Shown here: positions 1 to 8,093 of the stretch, one piece after another
Numbering within the stretch: position 1 is the stretch's first letter
Layout: each line of letters begins with the position of its first letter
DNA from: Chloroflexota bacterium
GTDB lineage: Bacteria; Chloroflexota; Anaerolineae; UBA1429
Reading direction: 5' to 3'
DNA length: 30,191 nucleotides
Assembly: GCA_014360745.1 (NCBI GenBank)
Contig: JACIWY010000002.1
Span: 1 to 30,191, forward strand
Translations under genes and position numbers: made by a program
The notes under the pieces: model-generated
The model's database searches: none
Told to the model about the DNA's origin: nothing
What the model saw: the letters and a program-made list of their open reading frames with translations, nothing else

Positions 1-1074
1 ACTCGGCCCTATCGTCGCTCGGCACAGCCCTTCGATCATGTTGAGGCGGCGCGCAAGCAAGGCCCTAGCATCGTGCAAAGCTTTCACGAAGGGATGACCC
101 GCCGAGGCGGGCGGCTCCATGCCGTCTTGCGCGACGTGGTGGCTTTTGCTAACACCAACGGCGGCACGATCTATGTGGGGGTCGGTTCGAACCCCAAGGT
201 TCCGGTCAAAGGGGTCGAGAACGTCCAGGAAGAGACCAAGACGCTGCTGGAAGAGATCGAGCGACTGGTGATGCCCCCGATCAACGTCGAAGTCTCGGTG
301 CTCAAGAGCCAGGGCAAAGACGTTTTGCGTATCGTGGTGCCCAAGGGCGAGGATCCGCCCTATGTTTTGGAGGGCAGCAATATTTATATCCGCCAGGAAG
401 ACGAGACCAGCCTGGCTATGCGCGATGAGATCGTCGCCCTTATCCGGCGGGCCTTGGTCGCCAAAGAAGGGTTGGTGCTGGCGGAGGCGGGCCAAAAAGA
501 AGTGCCGGCCTTGGCTCCCGCCGTTCCGCAGCCGCAAGCGGCGATGCTGGACGCTGCCGAACAGGAGAGGGAACCTCGGCCCGCGCCGGCCACGGCCCAG
601 CCTGCGAGACGTCGCCAGCGCCCATCTCCTCAGCCCGCTCTGCCTGCGAGCCATGAAACCGCCGAGTCGACATCTCTCACTGCCCCGAAGCAGGAGACCG
701 TCTCTTCAAGTTCGCCCGACGGAGTGGAGCGCCCGCGCACCGGCGTCGAGATCGTCGATTCGGAAGAACGCAAGGGCACCTTGTATCACACCATGTGCGA
801 TCTGCGCGATGGGGGCTTGGTGCACAATGTCACGCGCAGTTCGGCGCGGCGCCTGTGGCGCTATGCCATCGCCTTGAAGGAAAAGGGTACCTTTGAAGAG
901 CACAAGGTGGATTGGCGCGGCAATCTGGGGCTATGGCACAAGTATCTGCGCGCCGGCAAACCCCATTACGACTTGGTGCAACGCACTCCCGACGGGCAGA
1001 TTCACGTCTATTATGGCGTGACCGAGGAAGGCATTCACGGCCCCTGGAAGGCCGTCGTCGGCGAGGAGGAGTGA
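1..1074 (+). CDS. AlbA_2 (Schlafen-like) domain protein, 5' end missing
   Basis: The frame is open from the first base of the window, so the gene starts upstream; an in-frame GTG at 73 falls inside the domain and is unlikely to be the true start. Of the 357 visible residues, about 24-150 form an AlbA_2 domain: the AFANTNGG segment followed by IYVGVG is the family signature, and a second conserved segment (GSNIYIRQ) follows. AlbA_2 domains are linked to nucleic-acid binding in bacterial regulators and Schlafen proteins. A Pro/Ala/Gln-rich linker (about 165-245) leads to a compact C-terminal domain rich in Arg, Trp and Tyr (about 250-357, with VHNVTRSSARRLWRYAI) that I do not recognise. It may be a second nucleic-acid-binding module. 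The acetyltransferase gene follows after one base, so the two are probably co-transcribed. The domain call is firm; the role is not. Confidence 0.8.
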   Translation, partial: TRPYRRSAQPFDHVEAARKQGPSIVQSFHEGMTRRGGRLHAVLRDVVAFANTNGGTIYVGVGSNPKVPVKGVENVQEETKTLLEEIERLVMPPINVEVSVLKSQGKDVLRIVVPKGEDPPYVLEGSNIYIRQEDETSLAMRDEIVALIRRALVAKEGLVLAEAGQKEVPALAPAVPQPQAAMLDAAEQEREPRPAPATAQPARRRQRPSPQPALPASHETAESTSLTAPKQETVSSSSPDGVERPRTGVEIVDSEERKGTLYHTMCDLRDGGLVHNVTRSSARRLWRYAIALKEKGTFEEHKVDWRGNLGLWHKYLRAGKPHYDLVQRTPDGQIHVYYGVTEEGIHGPWKAVVGEEE

Positions 1075-1075
1075 G

Positions 1076-1579
1076 GTGAACGTCGAGGGCGATCCCCAGG
1101 CACCCGAAGCGGTCTCGATGAGGGCCGACGAGTGTGCGGAGATCGCCCTTCGCGAGTTCACGTTGGATGATTATGAGGCGGTGCTCGGACTCTGGCAGGG
1201 CGCCGGGCCCGGCATTGAGATTCGTCCCTCCGACCGTCGCGAAGAGGTGGCTAAAAAGCTCGAGCGTGACCCTGACCTCTTTCTGGTTGCCGAAACTGTG
1301 AACGGGCCCAATGGCGGGCCTGGGCGCGTGGTGGGGGTCATCATGGGGGCCTGGGATGGCCGACGTGGTTGGTTGCACCATTTGGCCGTGCACCCCGCTT
1401 ATCGTCGGCGCGGCATTGCCTCCGCTCTGGTCGCCGAGGTCGAACGACGGCTCAAGGCCAAAGGTTGTCTCAAGGTGAACCTGCTTGTCCGCGCCGGCAA
1501 CGAAGAGGCTCGTCGCCTCTATCGCCGCCTGGGCTATGCAGAGATGGCCTCTATCTTGCCTATGGGCAAAGAGTTATGA
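1076..1579 (+). CDS. GNAT family N-acetyltransferase (RimI-like)
   Basis: This 167-aa protein is the usual size for a single-domain GNAT enzyme, which transfers an acetyl group from acetyl-CoA to an amine. The acetyl-CoA-binding motif A is clear at about 101-120 (LAVHPAYRRRGIASALV), where the R-R-G-I-A turn binds the pyrophosphate of CoA. The C-terminal NEEARRLYRRLGY segment is the typical motif B with its conserved Tyr. The start is GTG at 1076, directly preceded by GAGGAGGAG, and only one base separates it from the upstream stop. The substrate cannot be read from the sequence; the closest familiar pattern is RimI-like protein N-terminal acetylation, but small-molecule acetylation is equally possible. 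Confidence 0.88.
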   Translation: MNVEGDPQAPEAVSMRADECAEIALREFTLDDYEAVLGLWQGAGPGIEIRPSDRREEVAKKLERDPDLFLVAETVNGPNGGPGRVVGVIMGAWDGRRGWLHHLAVHPAYRRRGIASALVAEVERRLKAKGCLKVNLLVRAGNEEARRLYRRLGYAEMASILPMGKEL

Positions 1580-1724
1580 ACGGGCCGTAGAGGCCCCATG
1601 AACGGGATATCTGTCTCGGCACAGGGGAGCATTTTAGCAGCGAGGCTCGAAAGGGCAAATTGCCTGCTGCGCTTTGGCATCTCCAGCTTTCTTCTACCAG
1701 CAATCCGGAGGATTGGACTCTTTT

Positions 1725-2687
1725 ATGTTCGAGATTGTTTTCCTGGGAACCTCGGCCTCGGCCCCCTCGGTGGACCGGGGCTTGTCCGCGTCGTTGGTGT
1801 TGTTCCGCGACCAGCGCTTCCTCATCGATTGCGGCGAGGGCACCCAGCGACAGTTGTTGCGCAGCGGGATGGGCTTTCGCAAGCTGGACAAGATTTTGCT
1901 CACCCACGGCCATTTAGATCATATCCTCGGCTTGGGCGGTTTGGCCTCAACATTTTCGCGTTGGGAGTCGATCTCGGCCATCCGCATTTATGGCGGGCAG
2001 TGGGCCCTCGAGCGCGTCGAGGATCTGATGAATGTTGTGCTGCGCGGCGGCGAGGTAGATATCGAGATCGAGCTGGTGGCCATCCGCCCGGGCGTCATCT
2101 GGCAAGATGGAGACATGACCGTCACGGCCTTTCCCGTGTCGCATCGCGGCCCGGGTTGCTTTGGCTTTATCTTTGAAGTCAAGGGGCGTCGCCCCTTCCT
2201 ACCCGAGGAAGCGGAGCGATTGGGTGTGCCGCATGGCCCCGAACGTCGCTTGCTGGTGGAGGGCCGGCCCATCGCCTTGGCCGATGGCACCGTCGTGCGA
2301 CCAGAACAAGTGTTGGGCGAAGAAATCCCAGGCGTCAAACTCGTCCATGTAGGCGACGCCGGCCGCACGGAGGGGTTGGAAGAGCCTTGCCGGAACGCCG
2401 ATGCCTTGATCATCGAGGCTACCTATGCCTCAGGTGAGGAGGAGATGGCCAATCGCTTCGGCCATCTCACGGCGCGCCAGGCTGCCGAGCTGGCTGCCAG
2501 GGCAGGGGTCAAGAATCTGTTTCTAGTGCATATCTCGCGGCGCTATGCCGACTGGGAGATTTTGCGCGAGGCGCGGGCCATCTTTCCCAATACATGGGTG
2601 CCCAAAGACCTTGAGCGCTATCGGGTGACCAAAGACGGTGTGGAACAAGTGTTGGAGCAGGGGAAAGAGAGGGAGTGCTGTGGGTGA
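1725..2687 (+). CDS. rnz: Ribonuclease Z (tRNA 3' endonuclease)
   Basis: Ribonuclease Z cleaves the 3' trailer from tRNA precursors in the cytoplasm and is a metallo-beta-lactamase-fold dizinc enzyme. The 320-aa length fits the short bacterial form. The metal-binding HxHxDH motif is at residues 61-66 (HGHLDH) after LTH. The later ligands are also in place: His in VSHRGPGCFG, Asp in HVGDAGR, and the family block with GHLTARQAAELA followed by LVHISRRY. ATG at 1725 is chosen because the protein then begins directly with the first strand (MFEIVFLGT), with GGAGGA 12 bases upstream; an in-frame TTG at 1674 would add 17 unlikely residues. The 3' end overlaps the next gene by 8 bases, so the two are probably translationally coupled. 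Confidence 0.95.
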   Translation: MFEIVFLGTSASAPSVDRGLSASLVLFRDQRFLIDCGEGTQRQLLRSGMGFRKLDKILLTHGHLDHILGLGGLASTFSRWESISAIRIYGGQWALERVEDLMNVVLRGGEVDIEIELVAIRPGVIWQDGDMTVTAFPVSHRGPGCFGFIFEVKGRRPFLPEEAERLGVPHGPERRLLVEGRPIALADGTVVRPEQVLGEEIPGVKLVHVGDAGRTEGLEEPCRNADALIIEATYASGEEEMANRFGHLTARQAAELAARAGVKNLFLVHISRRYADWEILREARAIFPNTWVPKDLERYRVTKDGVEQVLEQGKERECCG

Positions 2688-3498
2688 AACCGTGTTCCTC
2701 AAGCTAGGCGGATCGTTGATCACCGACAAACGCCGAGTCGAGACCCCACGCCTCGCCGTCATTCAGCGGGTCGCCAAGGAGATCGCCTCGGCCTTGGAAG
2801 CCAACCCCGAATTACGGCTCGTTTTGGGCCATGGCAGCGGTTCCTTTGGCCATTTTAGCGCCGAACGCCACAAGATCTATCAGGGCAACCCGCGAGACTG
2901 GCGCGGGTATGCTGAGACGGCGGCGGCGGCTCAGCGGCTCAATCGCTTGGTTACCGATACGTTGCTCGAAGCCGGTGTGCCGGTCGTGTCCTTGCAGCCC
3001 TCGGCATCGGCCCGATGTCATGATGGCGCGCTGGTCGAATTCGCCGTCGATCCCGTGGTCACGCTTTTGGAGCATGGCCTGGTGCCCCTCGTCTATGGCG
3101 ATGTGGCCTTGGATGATGTCAAAGGGTGTACCATCCTCTCCACCGAGCAGATCTTGGTCTTTTTGGCGCGGCAGCTGCGGCCGCAGCGCATTATCGTGGC
3201 CGGTGAGGTGGCCGGTGTCTATTCCGGCGATCCACAGCGCGATTCGATCGTGCGCCTTTTGCCCGAGATCAATTCGCGCAATTATGGCGAGGTTGCCGCC
3301 ATGTTCGCGGCGGTCGGCGGCGCGGCTGCCGGCGTCGATGTCACCGGCGGCATGGCCAGCAAGGTGCGCGACTTTTTCGCCCTGGTTCAAGAACAGCCCA
3401 CGCTGACGGTGCACATTGTCACCGGTCGCCGTGGGCATTTACTCGAGCGGATGTTGGCCGATCCGGAATTGAAGGAAGGAACGGTCTTGCGCTACTAG
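2680..3498 (+). CDS. Isopentenyl phosphate kinase (amino acid kinase family)
   Basis: This kinase phosphorylates isopentenyl phosphate to isopentenyl diphosphate with ATP, the last step of the archaeal-type mevalonate pathway. The 272-aa protein has the amino acid kinase fold: LKLGGSLITDK at 7-17 with the phosphate-binding Lys8, and GHGSGSFGH at 50-58. His58 in that loop is the residue that marks this subfamily and contacts the substrate phosphate. GEVAGVYSGDP is the nucleotide-binding region and GGMASKV lies near the end. Archaea and some Chloroflexota are known to carry the enzyme, which supports the phylum call. The GTG start at 2680 overlaps rnz and has GAGAGGGAG upstream; a longer start at 2638 would lie inside rnz without benefit. 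No other mevalonate-pathway gene is in the window. Confidence 0.92.
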   Translation: MGETVFLKLGGSLITDKRRVETPRLAVIQRVAKEIASALEANPELRLVLGHGSGSFGHFSAERHKIYQGNPRDWRGYAETAAAAQRLNRLVTDTLLEAGVPVVSLQPSASARCHDGALVEFAVDPVVTLLEHGLVPLVYGDVALDDVKGCTILSTEQILVFLARQLRPQRIIVAGEVAGVYSGDPQRDSIVRLLPEINSRNYGEVAAMFAAVGGAAAGVDVTGGMASKVRDFFALVQEQPTLTVHIVTGRRGHLLERMLADPELKEGTVLRY

Positions 3499-3634
3499 GT
3501 CATCGCCCTTTCCCCCGATTGCCGGGGCCGGAAAGCGCGCAAGCGGCGAACAAGGGGCCGGTCCGCTATTTGGGCCAGAGGATAACCGGCAAGTTGCCTT
3601 CCCATGGCAAAGGCATCAAGGTAAGGACAAAACC

Positions 3635-5059
3635 ATGCCAAGTTCGCGTTCGTTTGCGGCCGTGTCGAGACGGCCCACAAGCAGTACCCGCTCAAGACCC
3701 GATAATCTACGCAAAGAGGTGCTTCGGCTGGGCTTGCCGGCCGTCGGCGAGCGCATCCTGAGCCTCTTGGTCAACATTGTGAACACCATGTTGGTGGGGC
3801 ATCTAGGGGCTTCGGCGCTGGCGGCTGTGGGGCTTTCCGGCACCATCGAGATGATCGGCACCACCTTTTTTCAGGCCGTGGCCGTCGGAGCCACGGCGCT
3901 CATCGCCCAGGCCATCGGTGCCAAAAATCGTTCCCTGGCGCAGCGAGTGCTGGAGCAATCGATGCTCGTGGCAGTGGGCATGGGCTTGATCTGCACGGTG
4001 TTGCTCTTGCCCTTCTCGCGGGGCGCTTTGATCCTCTTAGGCGCCGAGCCCGACACTGTGGCCATGGGCACCCGTTACCTGCCCTATCTGGCGGCGACGC
4101 AGATCATGATGTCGGTGTTGACGGTGGGCAACGCGGCGCTGCGCGGCGCCGGCGACACGCGCACCCCCATGGTGCTCATGGGCACGATGAACGTGATCAA
4201 CGCTTTGCTTTCTTTGATCTTGATTCGCGGTCTGGGGCCCATCCGGCCCATGGGCGTCACCGGGGCCGGAGTGGCCGCCGGGACAGCGCGCACGCTGGCC
4301 GGTGTGGCCATGGTGTTGTTGCTGCGCAGCGGGCGCGCGCGCATGTACCTTCCCGCGCTGCTTAGCAGACCGCAACGGGATGTGCTCGAACGTTTGTTAC
4401 AGGTGGGGCTCCCGGCAGGGGGCGAGAACCTGCTCATGCGTTTTGCTTTTCTCTCTTATACGCGCGCCCTGGCCAGCCTTGGGACGGTGGCCTATGCTGC
4501 CCATGTCATCGCGCAGCGTGTGGAAAACCTCACCATGATGCCCGCCTTTGGCTTTGCCGTGGCGGCTACTACGCTTTGCGGCCAGGCGCTGGGCGCAGGC
4601 GACATCCCGCGTGCCCGGGCCAGCGTGTTCCGCGCTATGGAGATCGCGGTCGGGTTCTGCCTTATTGGGACGGTCTTTTTCATCGCCTACCCACGGATGA
4701 TGCTCGGCCTTTTTACGAACGACCTGGCGGTGATCGAGATGGGCGTCTTGCCGCTGCAGATTGTGGCCGTGGCCCAACCATTCATGACCGCCGCCTCCTG
4801 CCTCTCAGGCGGGTTGCGCGGCTCCGGAGATACTCGCTCCGTCATGTGGGTAACGGGAATCGGCGCCTGGTTGGTGCGCGTGCCTGTAGCGGTGGCGGCC
4901 GCCACCGTGCTCCATTTGGGCCTGCCCGGCGTACAATCGGCGATGACGTTGGATTGGGCCGTGCGCATGTCCCTCCTATGGTGGCGCTTTCGGCCCTCTA
5001 CCTGGAAGAGCAGAGCCGCGCAGGCAGCGGCCGCCGTGCGCAGTGCAGCGGCGCAGTGA
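3635..5059 (+). CDS. MATE family multidrug/cation efflux transporter
   Basis: The 474-aa protein is the size of NorM/DinF-type MATE exporters, which expel cationic drugs or metabolites using a Na+ or H+ gradient. It has about twelve hydrophobic segments in two internally similar halves. The N-terminal half contains the family pattern VNIVNTMLVGHLGASALAAVG, then ALIAQAIGAKN, and LRGAGDTRTPM in the first bundle. The second half repeats the pattern with LRGSGDTRSVM and ALGAGD. The ATG at 3635 lies downstream of GGTAAGGA. The first 30 residues are basic and Ser/Arg-rich, so translation might start later, near the RKEVLRLGLPAVGER segment. The gene is 136 bp from the kinase gene and ends 14 bp from the convergent next gene with no obvious terminator between them. 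The substrate is unknown. Confidence 0.92.
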   Translation: MPSSRSFAAVSRRPTSSTRSRPDNLRKEVLRLGLPAVGERILSLLVNIVNTMLVGHLGASALAAVGLSGTIEMIGTTFFQAVAVGATALIAQAIGAKNRSLAQRVLEQSMLVAVGMGLICTVLLLPFSRGALILLGAEPDTVAMGTRYLPYLAATQIMMSVLTVGNAALRGAGDTRTPMVLMGTMNVINALLSLILIRGLGPIRPMGVTGAGVAAGTARTLAGVAMVLLLRSGRARMYLPALLSRPQRDVLERLLQVGLPAGGENLLMRFAFLSYTRALASLGTVAYAAHVIAQRVENLTMMPAFGFAVAATTLCGQALGAGDIPRARASVFRAMEIAVGFCLIGTVFFIAYPRMMLGLFTNDLAVIEMGVLPLQIVAVAQPFMTAASCLSGGLRGSGDTRSVMWVTGIGAWLVRVPVAVAAATVLHLGLPGVQSAMTLDWAVRMSLLWWRFRPSTWKSRAAQAAAAVRSAAAQ

Positions 5060-5073
5060 GGCTGTGGGTGTGG

Positions 5074-6111
5074 TTAATACCTCAGGGCGTCCATCCCGCC
5101 GGGCACGCCGCCCTCGCGCCCCTGGAACAGGCCGCCGTAGTAGCGCATGAATTGCACCCGCTCGTATACGGCCGGGTTCGCACTGACCTTCTGGCTCATC
5201 AAGCCGCGGAATTGCTCTACCGTTAGGAACTCGTGCTTTTCCATCCATTCGGTGAGGCCGTCCAGGATGGTCTGAATGTGACCGGTGCCGTTTTTGTACA
5301 ACGTCGATACCACCTGGCCTGCCTTGGCGCCAGCTAGCAGCACTTTGATCAGGCCTGCCGCGTCGTGAATGCCGGTTGATGCAGCCAAGTCGCAGCTTAG
5401 CCGGCCAGACATGATGGCGATCCAACGCAATGGGGTGGCCAATTCTTCGGGCGTGCTCAAGATGCGCGAAGGCACGATCTCCAGCTTGTCGATGTCAAAA
5501 TCGGGGGCCCAAAAGCGGTTAAAGAGCACCAGTCCCGTCACACCTGCCTGGCAAAGACGAAGCAACATCGATCCCAGATCGGTGAAATAAGAGCTGACCT
5601 TGAGCGCAACGGGCACACAAGAAGCCTGTTCGCGCACCCGCTCAACGACGCGAAAGTAGGCCGCCTCTGCTTCCTCGCGCGTGCGCTGGAGGTCACTGGG
5701 CGAGAAGAACATGTTCAGTTCCAGAGCATCCGCGCCGGCATTGACCAGCTCGCCGGCGAAATAGGCCCACTCGTGCGAGTAGGTGCAGTTGACACTGGCG
5801 ATCACCGGGATATCGACCCGCTTCTTGCAATCGGCTACGAGCTGTTTGTAGCGATCCAGATTCTCGGCGCGCAACGCCTGATCCAGATAATCGACGGCCT
5901 CCGCGCTGCTTCCCGCTTTGAGCTCTTCGCGCAATATGGCCCGATACTCGTGAGCGATCTCTTCTTCAAAGATCGACTTGAGCACTACCGCGCCCGCTCC
6001 TTTTTTCTCCAGCTCTTCCACCTTGGCGGGGGAATCGGTCAGCTCCGAGCTACCGACGATCAGGGGGGTGCGCAATTTCAGACCAAGATACGTGGTTGCA
6101 AGATCCGCCAT
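5074..6111 (-). CDS. Dihydroorotate dehydrogenase-like FMN protein
   Basis: The 345-aa protein is a TIM-barrel flavoprotein related to dihydroorotate dehydrogenase. It opens with LATTYLGLKLRTPLIVGSSEL, typical of the FMN-binding first strand, followed by GAGAVVLKSIFEEE with the FMN-contacting Lys45, VIASVNCTY, and the segment ELNMFFSPSD at 131-140. True class 1 enzymes have a catalytic Cys (NLSCPN) at that position and class 2 enzymes a Ser; here it reads Ser137-Pro138 with one extra residue. VSTLYKNG near the end is the FMN phosphate region. No pyrimidine gene is nearby and a monocistronic promoter is visible, so it probably belongs to the poorly characterised DHOD-like group and not to PyrD itself. 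The ATG at 6111 has AGGAGG upstream. Confidence 0.85.
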   Translation of the reverse strand: MADLATTYLGLKLRTPLIVGSSELTDSPAKVEELEKKGAGAVVLKSIFEEEIAHEYRAILREELKAGSSAEAVDYLDQALRAENLDRYKQLVADCKKRVDIPVIASVNCTYSHEWAYFAGELVNAGADALELNMFFSPSDLQRTREEAEAAYFRVVERVREQASCVPVALKVSSYFTDLGSMLLRLCQAGVTGLVLFNRFWAPDFDIDKLEIVPSRILSTPEELATPLRWIAIMSGRLSCDLAASTGIHDAAGLIKVLLAGAKAGQVVSTLYKNGTGHIQTILDGLTEWMEKHEFLTVEQFRGLMSQKVSANPAVYERVQFMRYYGGLFQGREGGVPGGMDALRY

Positions 6112-6144
6112 ACTTTGCCTCCTAGGGATGTGTTATCTTGGTAC

Positions 6145-6173
6145 ACTATAGGAAATCGGTGGATAAAGCGCAA
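6145..6173 (-). promoter_or_regulatory. Promoter for the DHOD-like gene
   Basis: On the minus strand, TTGCGC (6168-6173) and TATAGT (6145-6150) are separated by 17 bases, a good sigma-70-type pair. The predicted start leaves a leader of about 25-30 bases containing AGGAGG before the ATG at 6111. Confidence 0.6.
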
Positions 6174-6222
6174 GTGCGCCGCGACATCATCGGTGAATCC
6201 GGCGGTGCCCGGACAGGGTATT

Positions 6223-6251
6223 TTGCGGGTTAAGGGGATTCTGTATATTTT
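6223..6251 (+). promoter_or_regulatory. Promoter in front of the decayed hydrolase gene
   Basis: TTGCGG (6223-6228) and TATTTT (6246-6251) are 17 bases apart; TATATT at 6244 is an alternative with a 15-base gap. AGGGGG at 6261 and ATG at 6273 follow. The transcription and translation signals have outlived the gene they served. Confidence 0.45.
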
Positions 6252-6272
6252 ATTCAATCCAGGGGGATCGAC

Positions 6273-6665
6273 ATGGGCCGTATCAGATTCGGTTTTGCGC
6301 TGGTGGTTGTTGTGCCGTTGCTCGTGGCTTGCTCCGGACGCCCCGCGTCCGGTTCTGTAGTGCAGGTGCCGGGGCCGCCGTTGGGTGCGCGAGTTCATAG
6401 AGCGCTACGGCAGCTTGGAGGAGAACCCCACTTTTGGGCAGCTATCTCGGCCAATACCTATGTGGGCGACCTCTCTGGCCCCATCCAGTTGCATCACGGC
6501 ACGGCGGATCATAGCGTGCCCCTAGAATATTCTCTCGAGCTAGAGAAACAGATCAGGGCCACGGGCAAATCGGTCGAGCTTTATGTTTATGAGGGAGACG
6601 ATCACAACATTGCCAAGAATTGGGGCTTGGCCATGAACCGCTCCGTACAGTTCATGGATAAATAA
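6273..6665 (+). pseudogene. Remnant of a lipoprotein alpha/beta hydrolase (prolyl oligopeptidase-like)
   Basis: The frame starts with a lipoprotein signal peptide (VVVVPLLVACSG, lipobox Cys at about residue 20) and ends with the last part of an S9-type alpha/beta hydrolase. That part has QLHHGTADHSVP with the catalytic Asp and GDDHNI with the catalytic His. The central part, including the nucleophile Ser elbow, is missing, so most of the catalytic domain has been deleted. There is also a frameshift: bases 6382-6435 read in the +1 frame give WVREFIERYGSLEENPTF, which continues naturally into WAAISANTYV of the present frame if one T is restored in the T run at 6432-6435. A deletion plus a frameshift make function very unlikely. 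The intact relatives are inferred from family knowledge. Confidence 0.8.
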
Positions 6666-6750
6666 AGATAGAGACACCCTTTTTGCGGCGTTTGCGTCGT
6701 CTCTTGACCTCGGTTATCTTAGGCTCAATCTTCGCTGAGGGAATGTGATT

Positions 6751-7983
6751 ATGAACGAGGATCGACTTATTCACGCCGCCCTGGAACAGGGCGGTGGCAT
6801 ATTGCGCCTGGCCCCCACGTGGGTGCCTCGCTCTTTTTGTATCCCGGGGCGTCGCATCAAGCTCCATCCCGATGATTATTACGCGCTGGGCGCCCATCGC
6901 GGAGGAATCGACGAGCGTTGGCTCGCCTCCACCACACCGGCCGACAACGGCCCCCTCACTCTCCCCGACGAGGGGCTGAGCTATGTCGTCATGGAGGATG
7001 GGCCGGAGGTGCAGCGCATTCTGCTGCGCGATGCCGTCGCGCTGGCCGGCTCGGCCATCATCGGCCCGCGCCTCATGCGCGATTATGGTGGCTGGCCCAT
7101 GTTCGCCAAATTCTTTGATAACCTGGGGCCTCTCCCGCATCATTTGCATCACCAACGCAAGGATGCCGAGCGCGTCTCGCGCGAGCCCAAGCCAGAGGCC
7201 TATTTCTTCCCCACCCAACTGAATAACCACGGCGGGCGGTTTCCCTTTACCTTTTTTGGCCTGGAGCCCGGCACCACGCGCGAGGAGGTCAAAGAGTGCC
7301 TGCGCAATTGGAACCAAGGGGATAACAAAATCCTAAACCTCTCCCGAGCGTACAAGCTCGAGCCGGGCACTGGCTGGGACGTGCCCGCCGGCGTCCTTCA
7401 TGCCCCCGGCAGCCTCTGCACCTACGAGCCGCAATACGCCAGCGATGTCTTTGCTATGTTCCAGTCACTGGTGGACAATGTGCCCATGCCTTGGGAGTTG
7501 GTGGTCAAAGATGTTCCCGAGGAGCACAAGCACGATCTCGACTATCTGGTCGACATGTTGGATTGGGAGGCAAACCTGAACCCCAATTTTGCACGAGATC
7601 GTTTCATGCGGCCGCGGCCCGTCCATGATCTCGCAGAGATGAAGGCCGAGGGATATATCGACGAGTGGGTTGCCTATCGCAGCCCCGACTTTTCCGCCAA
7701 GCAGACGACCATCCTGCCTGGCTGCACGGTGACATTGCGCGATGCTGCCTGCTATGGCCTTATCTTGCTTCAGGGCCATGGCACCATGGGCGTTTGGGAG
7801 ATCGAGACGCCGGCCCTTATTCGTTTCGGCCAGCTCACTCATGACGAATTCTTTGTCAGCGAGGAAGCCGCCCGCGCCGGGGTAAAGATCTGCAATCCTA
7901 GCTTCACCGACCCTATCGTCATGCTGCGACACTATGGGCCGGGCAATCCCGAGCTCAAGCTGCAGCGTCAGGAGATGCCATGA
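6751..7983 (+). CDS. Phosphomannose isomerase-like cupin protein
   Basis: The 410-aa protein resembles type I mannose-6-phosphate isomerases in its metal-site spacing. A His-rich strand (PHHLHHQ, 129-135) is followed by Glu149 in KPEAYFF and His217 in PAGVLHAPG, matching the His/Glu/His pattern that binds zinc in the isomerase cupin. A second, C-terminal cupin-like half (about 320-400, with LQGHGTMGVWEI) lacks an obvious metal set. The classical isomerase acts on fructose-6-phosphate/mannose-6-phosphate, but overall similarity seems low, so another sugar is possible. ATG at 6751 is preferred over GTG at 6745 because GAGGGA at 6737-6742 lies 8 bases away. The sugar-type MFS transporter downstream, with its own promoter, supports a carbohydrate role. 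Confidence 0.75.
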   Translation: MNEDRLIHAALEQGGGILRLAPTWVPRSFCIPGRRIKLHPDDYYALGAHRGGIDERWLASTTPADNGPLTLPDEGLSYVVMEDGPEVQRILLRDAVALAGSAIIGPRLMRDYGGWPMFAKFFDNLGPLPHHLHHQRKDAERVSREPKPEAYFFPTQLNNHGGRFPFTFFGLEPGTTREEVKECLRNWNQGDNKILNLSRAYKLEPGTGWDVPAGVLHAPGSLCTYEPQYASDVFAMFQSLVDNVPMPWELVVKDVPEEHKHDLDYLVDMLDWEANLNPNFARDRFMRPRPVHDLAEMKAEGYIDEWVAYRSPDFSAKQTTILPGCTVTLRDAACYGLILLQGHGTMGVWEIETPALIRFGQLTHDEFFVSEEAARAGVKICNPSFTDPIVMLRHYGPGNPELKLQRQEMP

Positions 7984-8007
7984 GGACATAGGGATAAGTG
8001 AGTGGAT

Positions 8008-8036
8008 TTGGTGTTATCGTTGTTTTTGTGTATAGT
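8008..8036 (+). promoter_or_regulatory. Promoter for the MFS transporter gene
   Basis: TTGGTG (8008-8013) and TATAGT (8031-8036) are separated by exactly 17 bases in an otherwise T-rich stretch. The predicted transcript would start near 8043, about 50 bases before the ATG at 8094. Confidence 0.6.
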
Positions 8037-8093
8037 AAGGGTCCCTTATTGTGGACATGATATCAAGAGGTGTTCCGTGAGGGTGTTGGTGTG

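Noticed and set aside
1598..2176. A 192-codon frame overlapping ribonuclease Z
   Set aside because: No motif, and it competes with a complete ribonuclease Z with all metal ligands.
3499..3634. Possible small gene or terminator between the isopentenyl phosphate kinase and MATE genes
   Set aside because: The overlapping frames are short and lack an SD; the GC-rich stretch near 3512-3530 makes no convincing hairpin with a T run.
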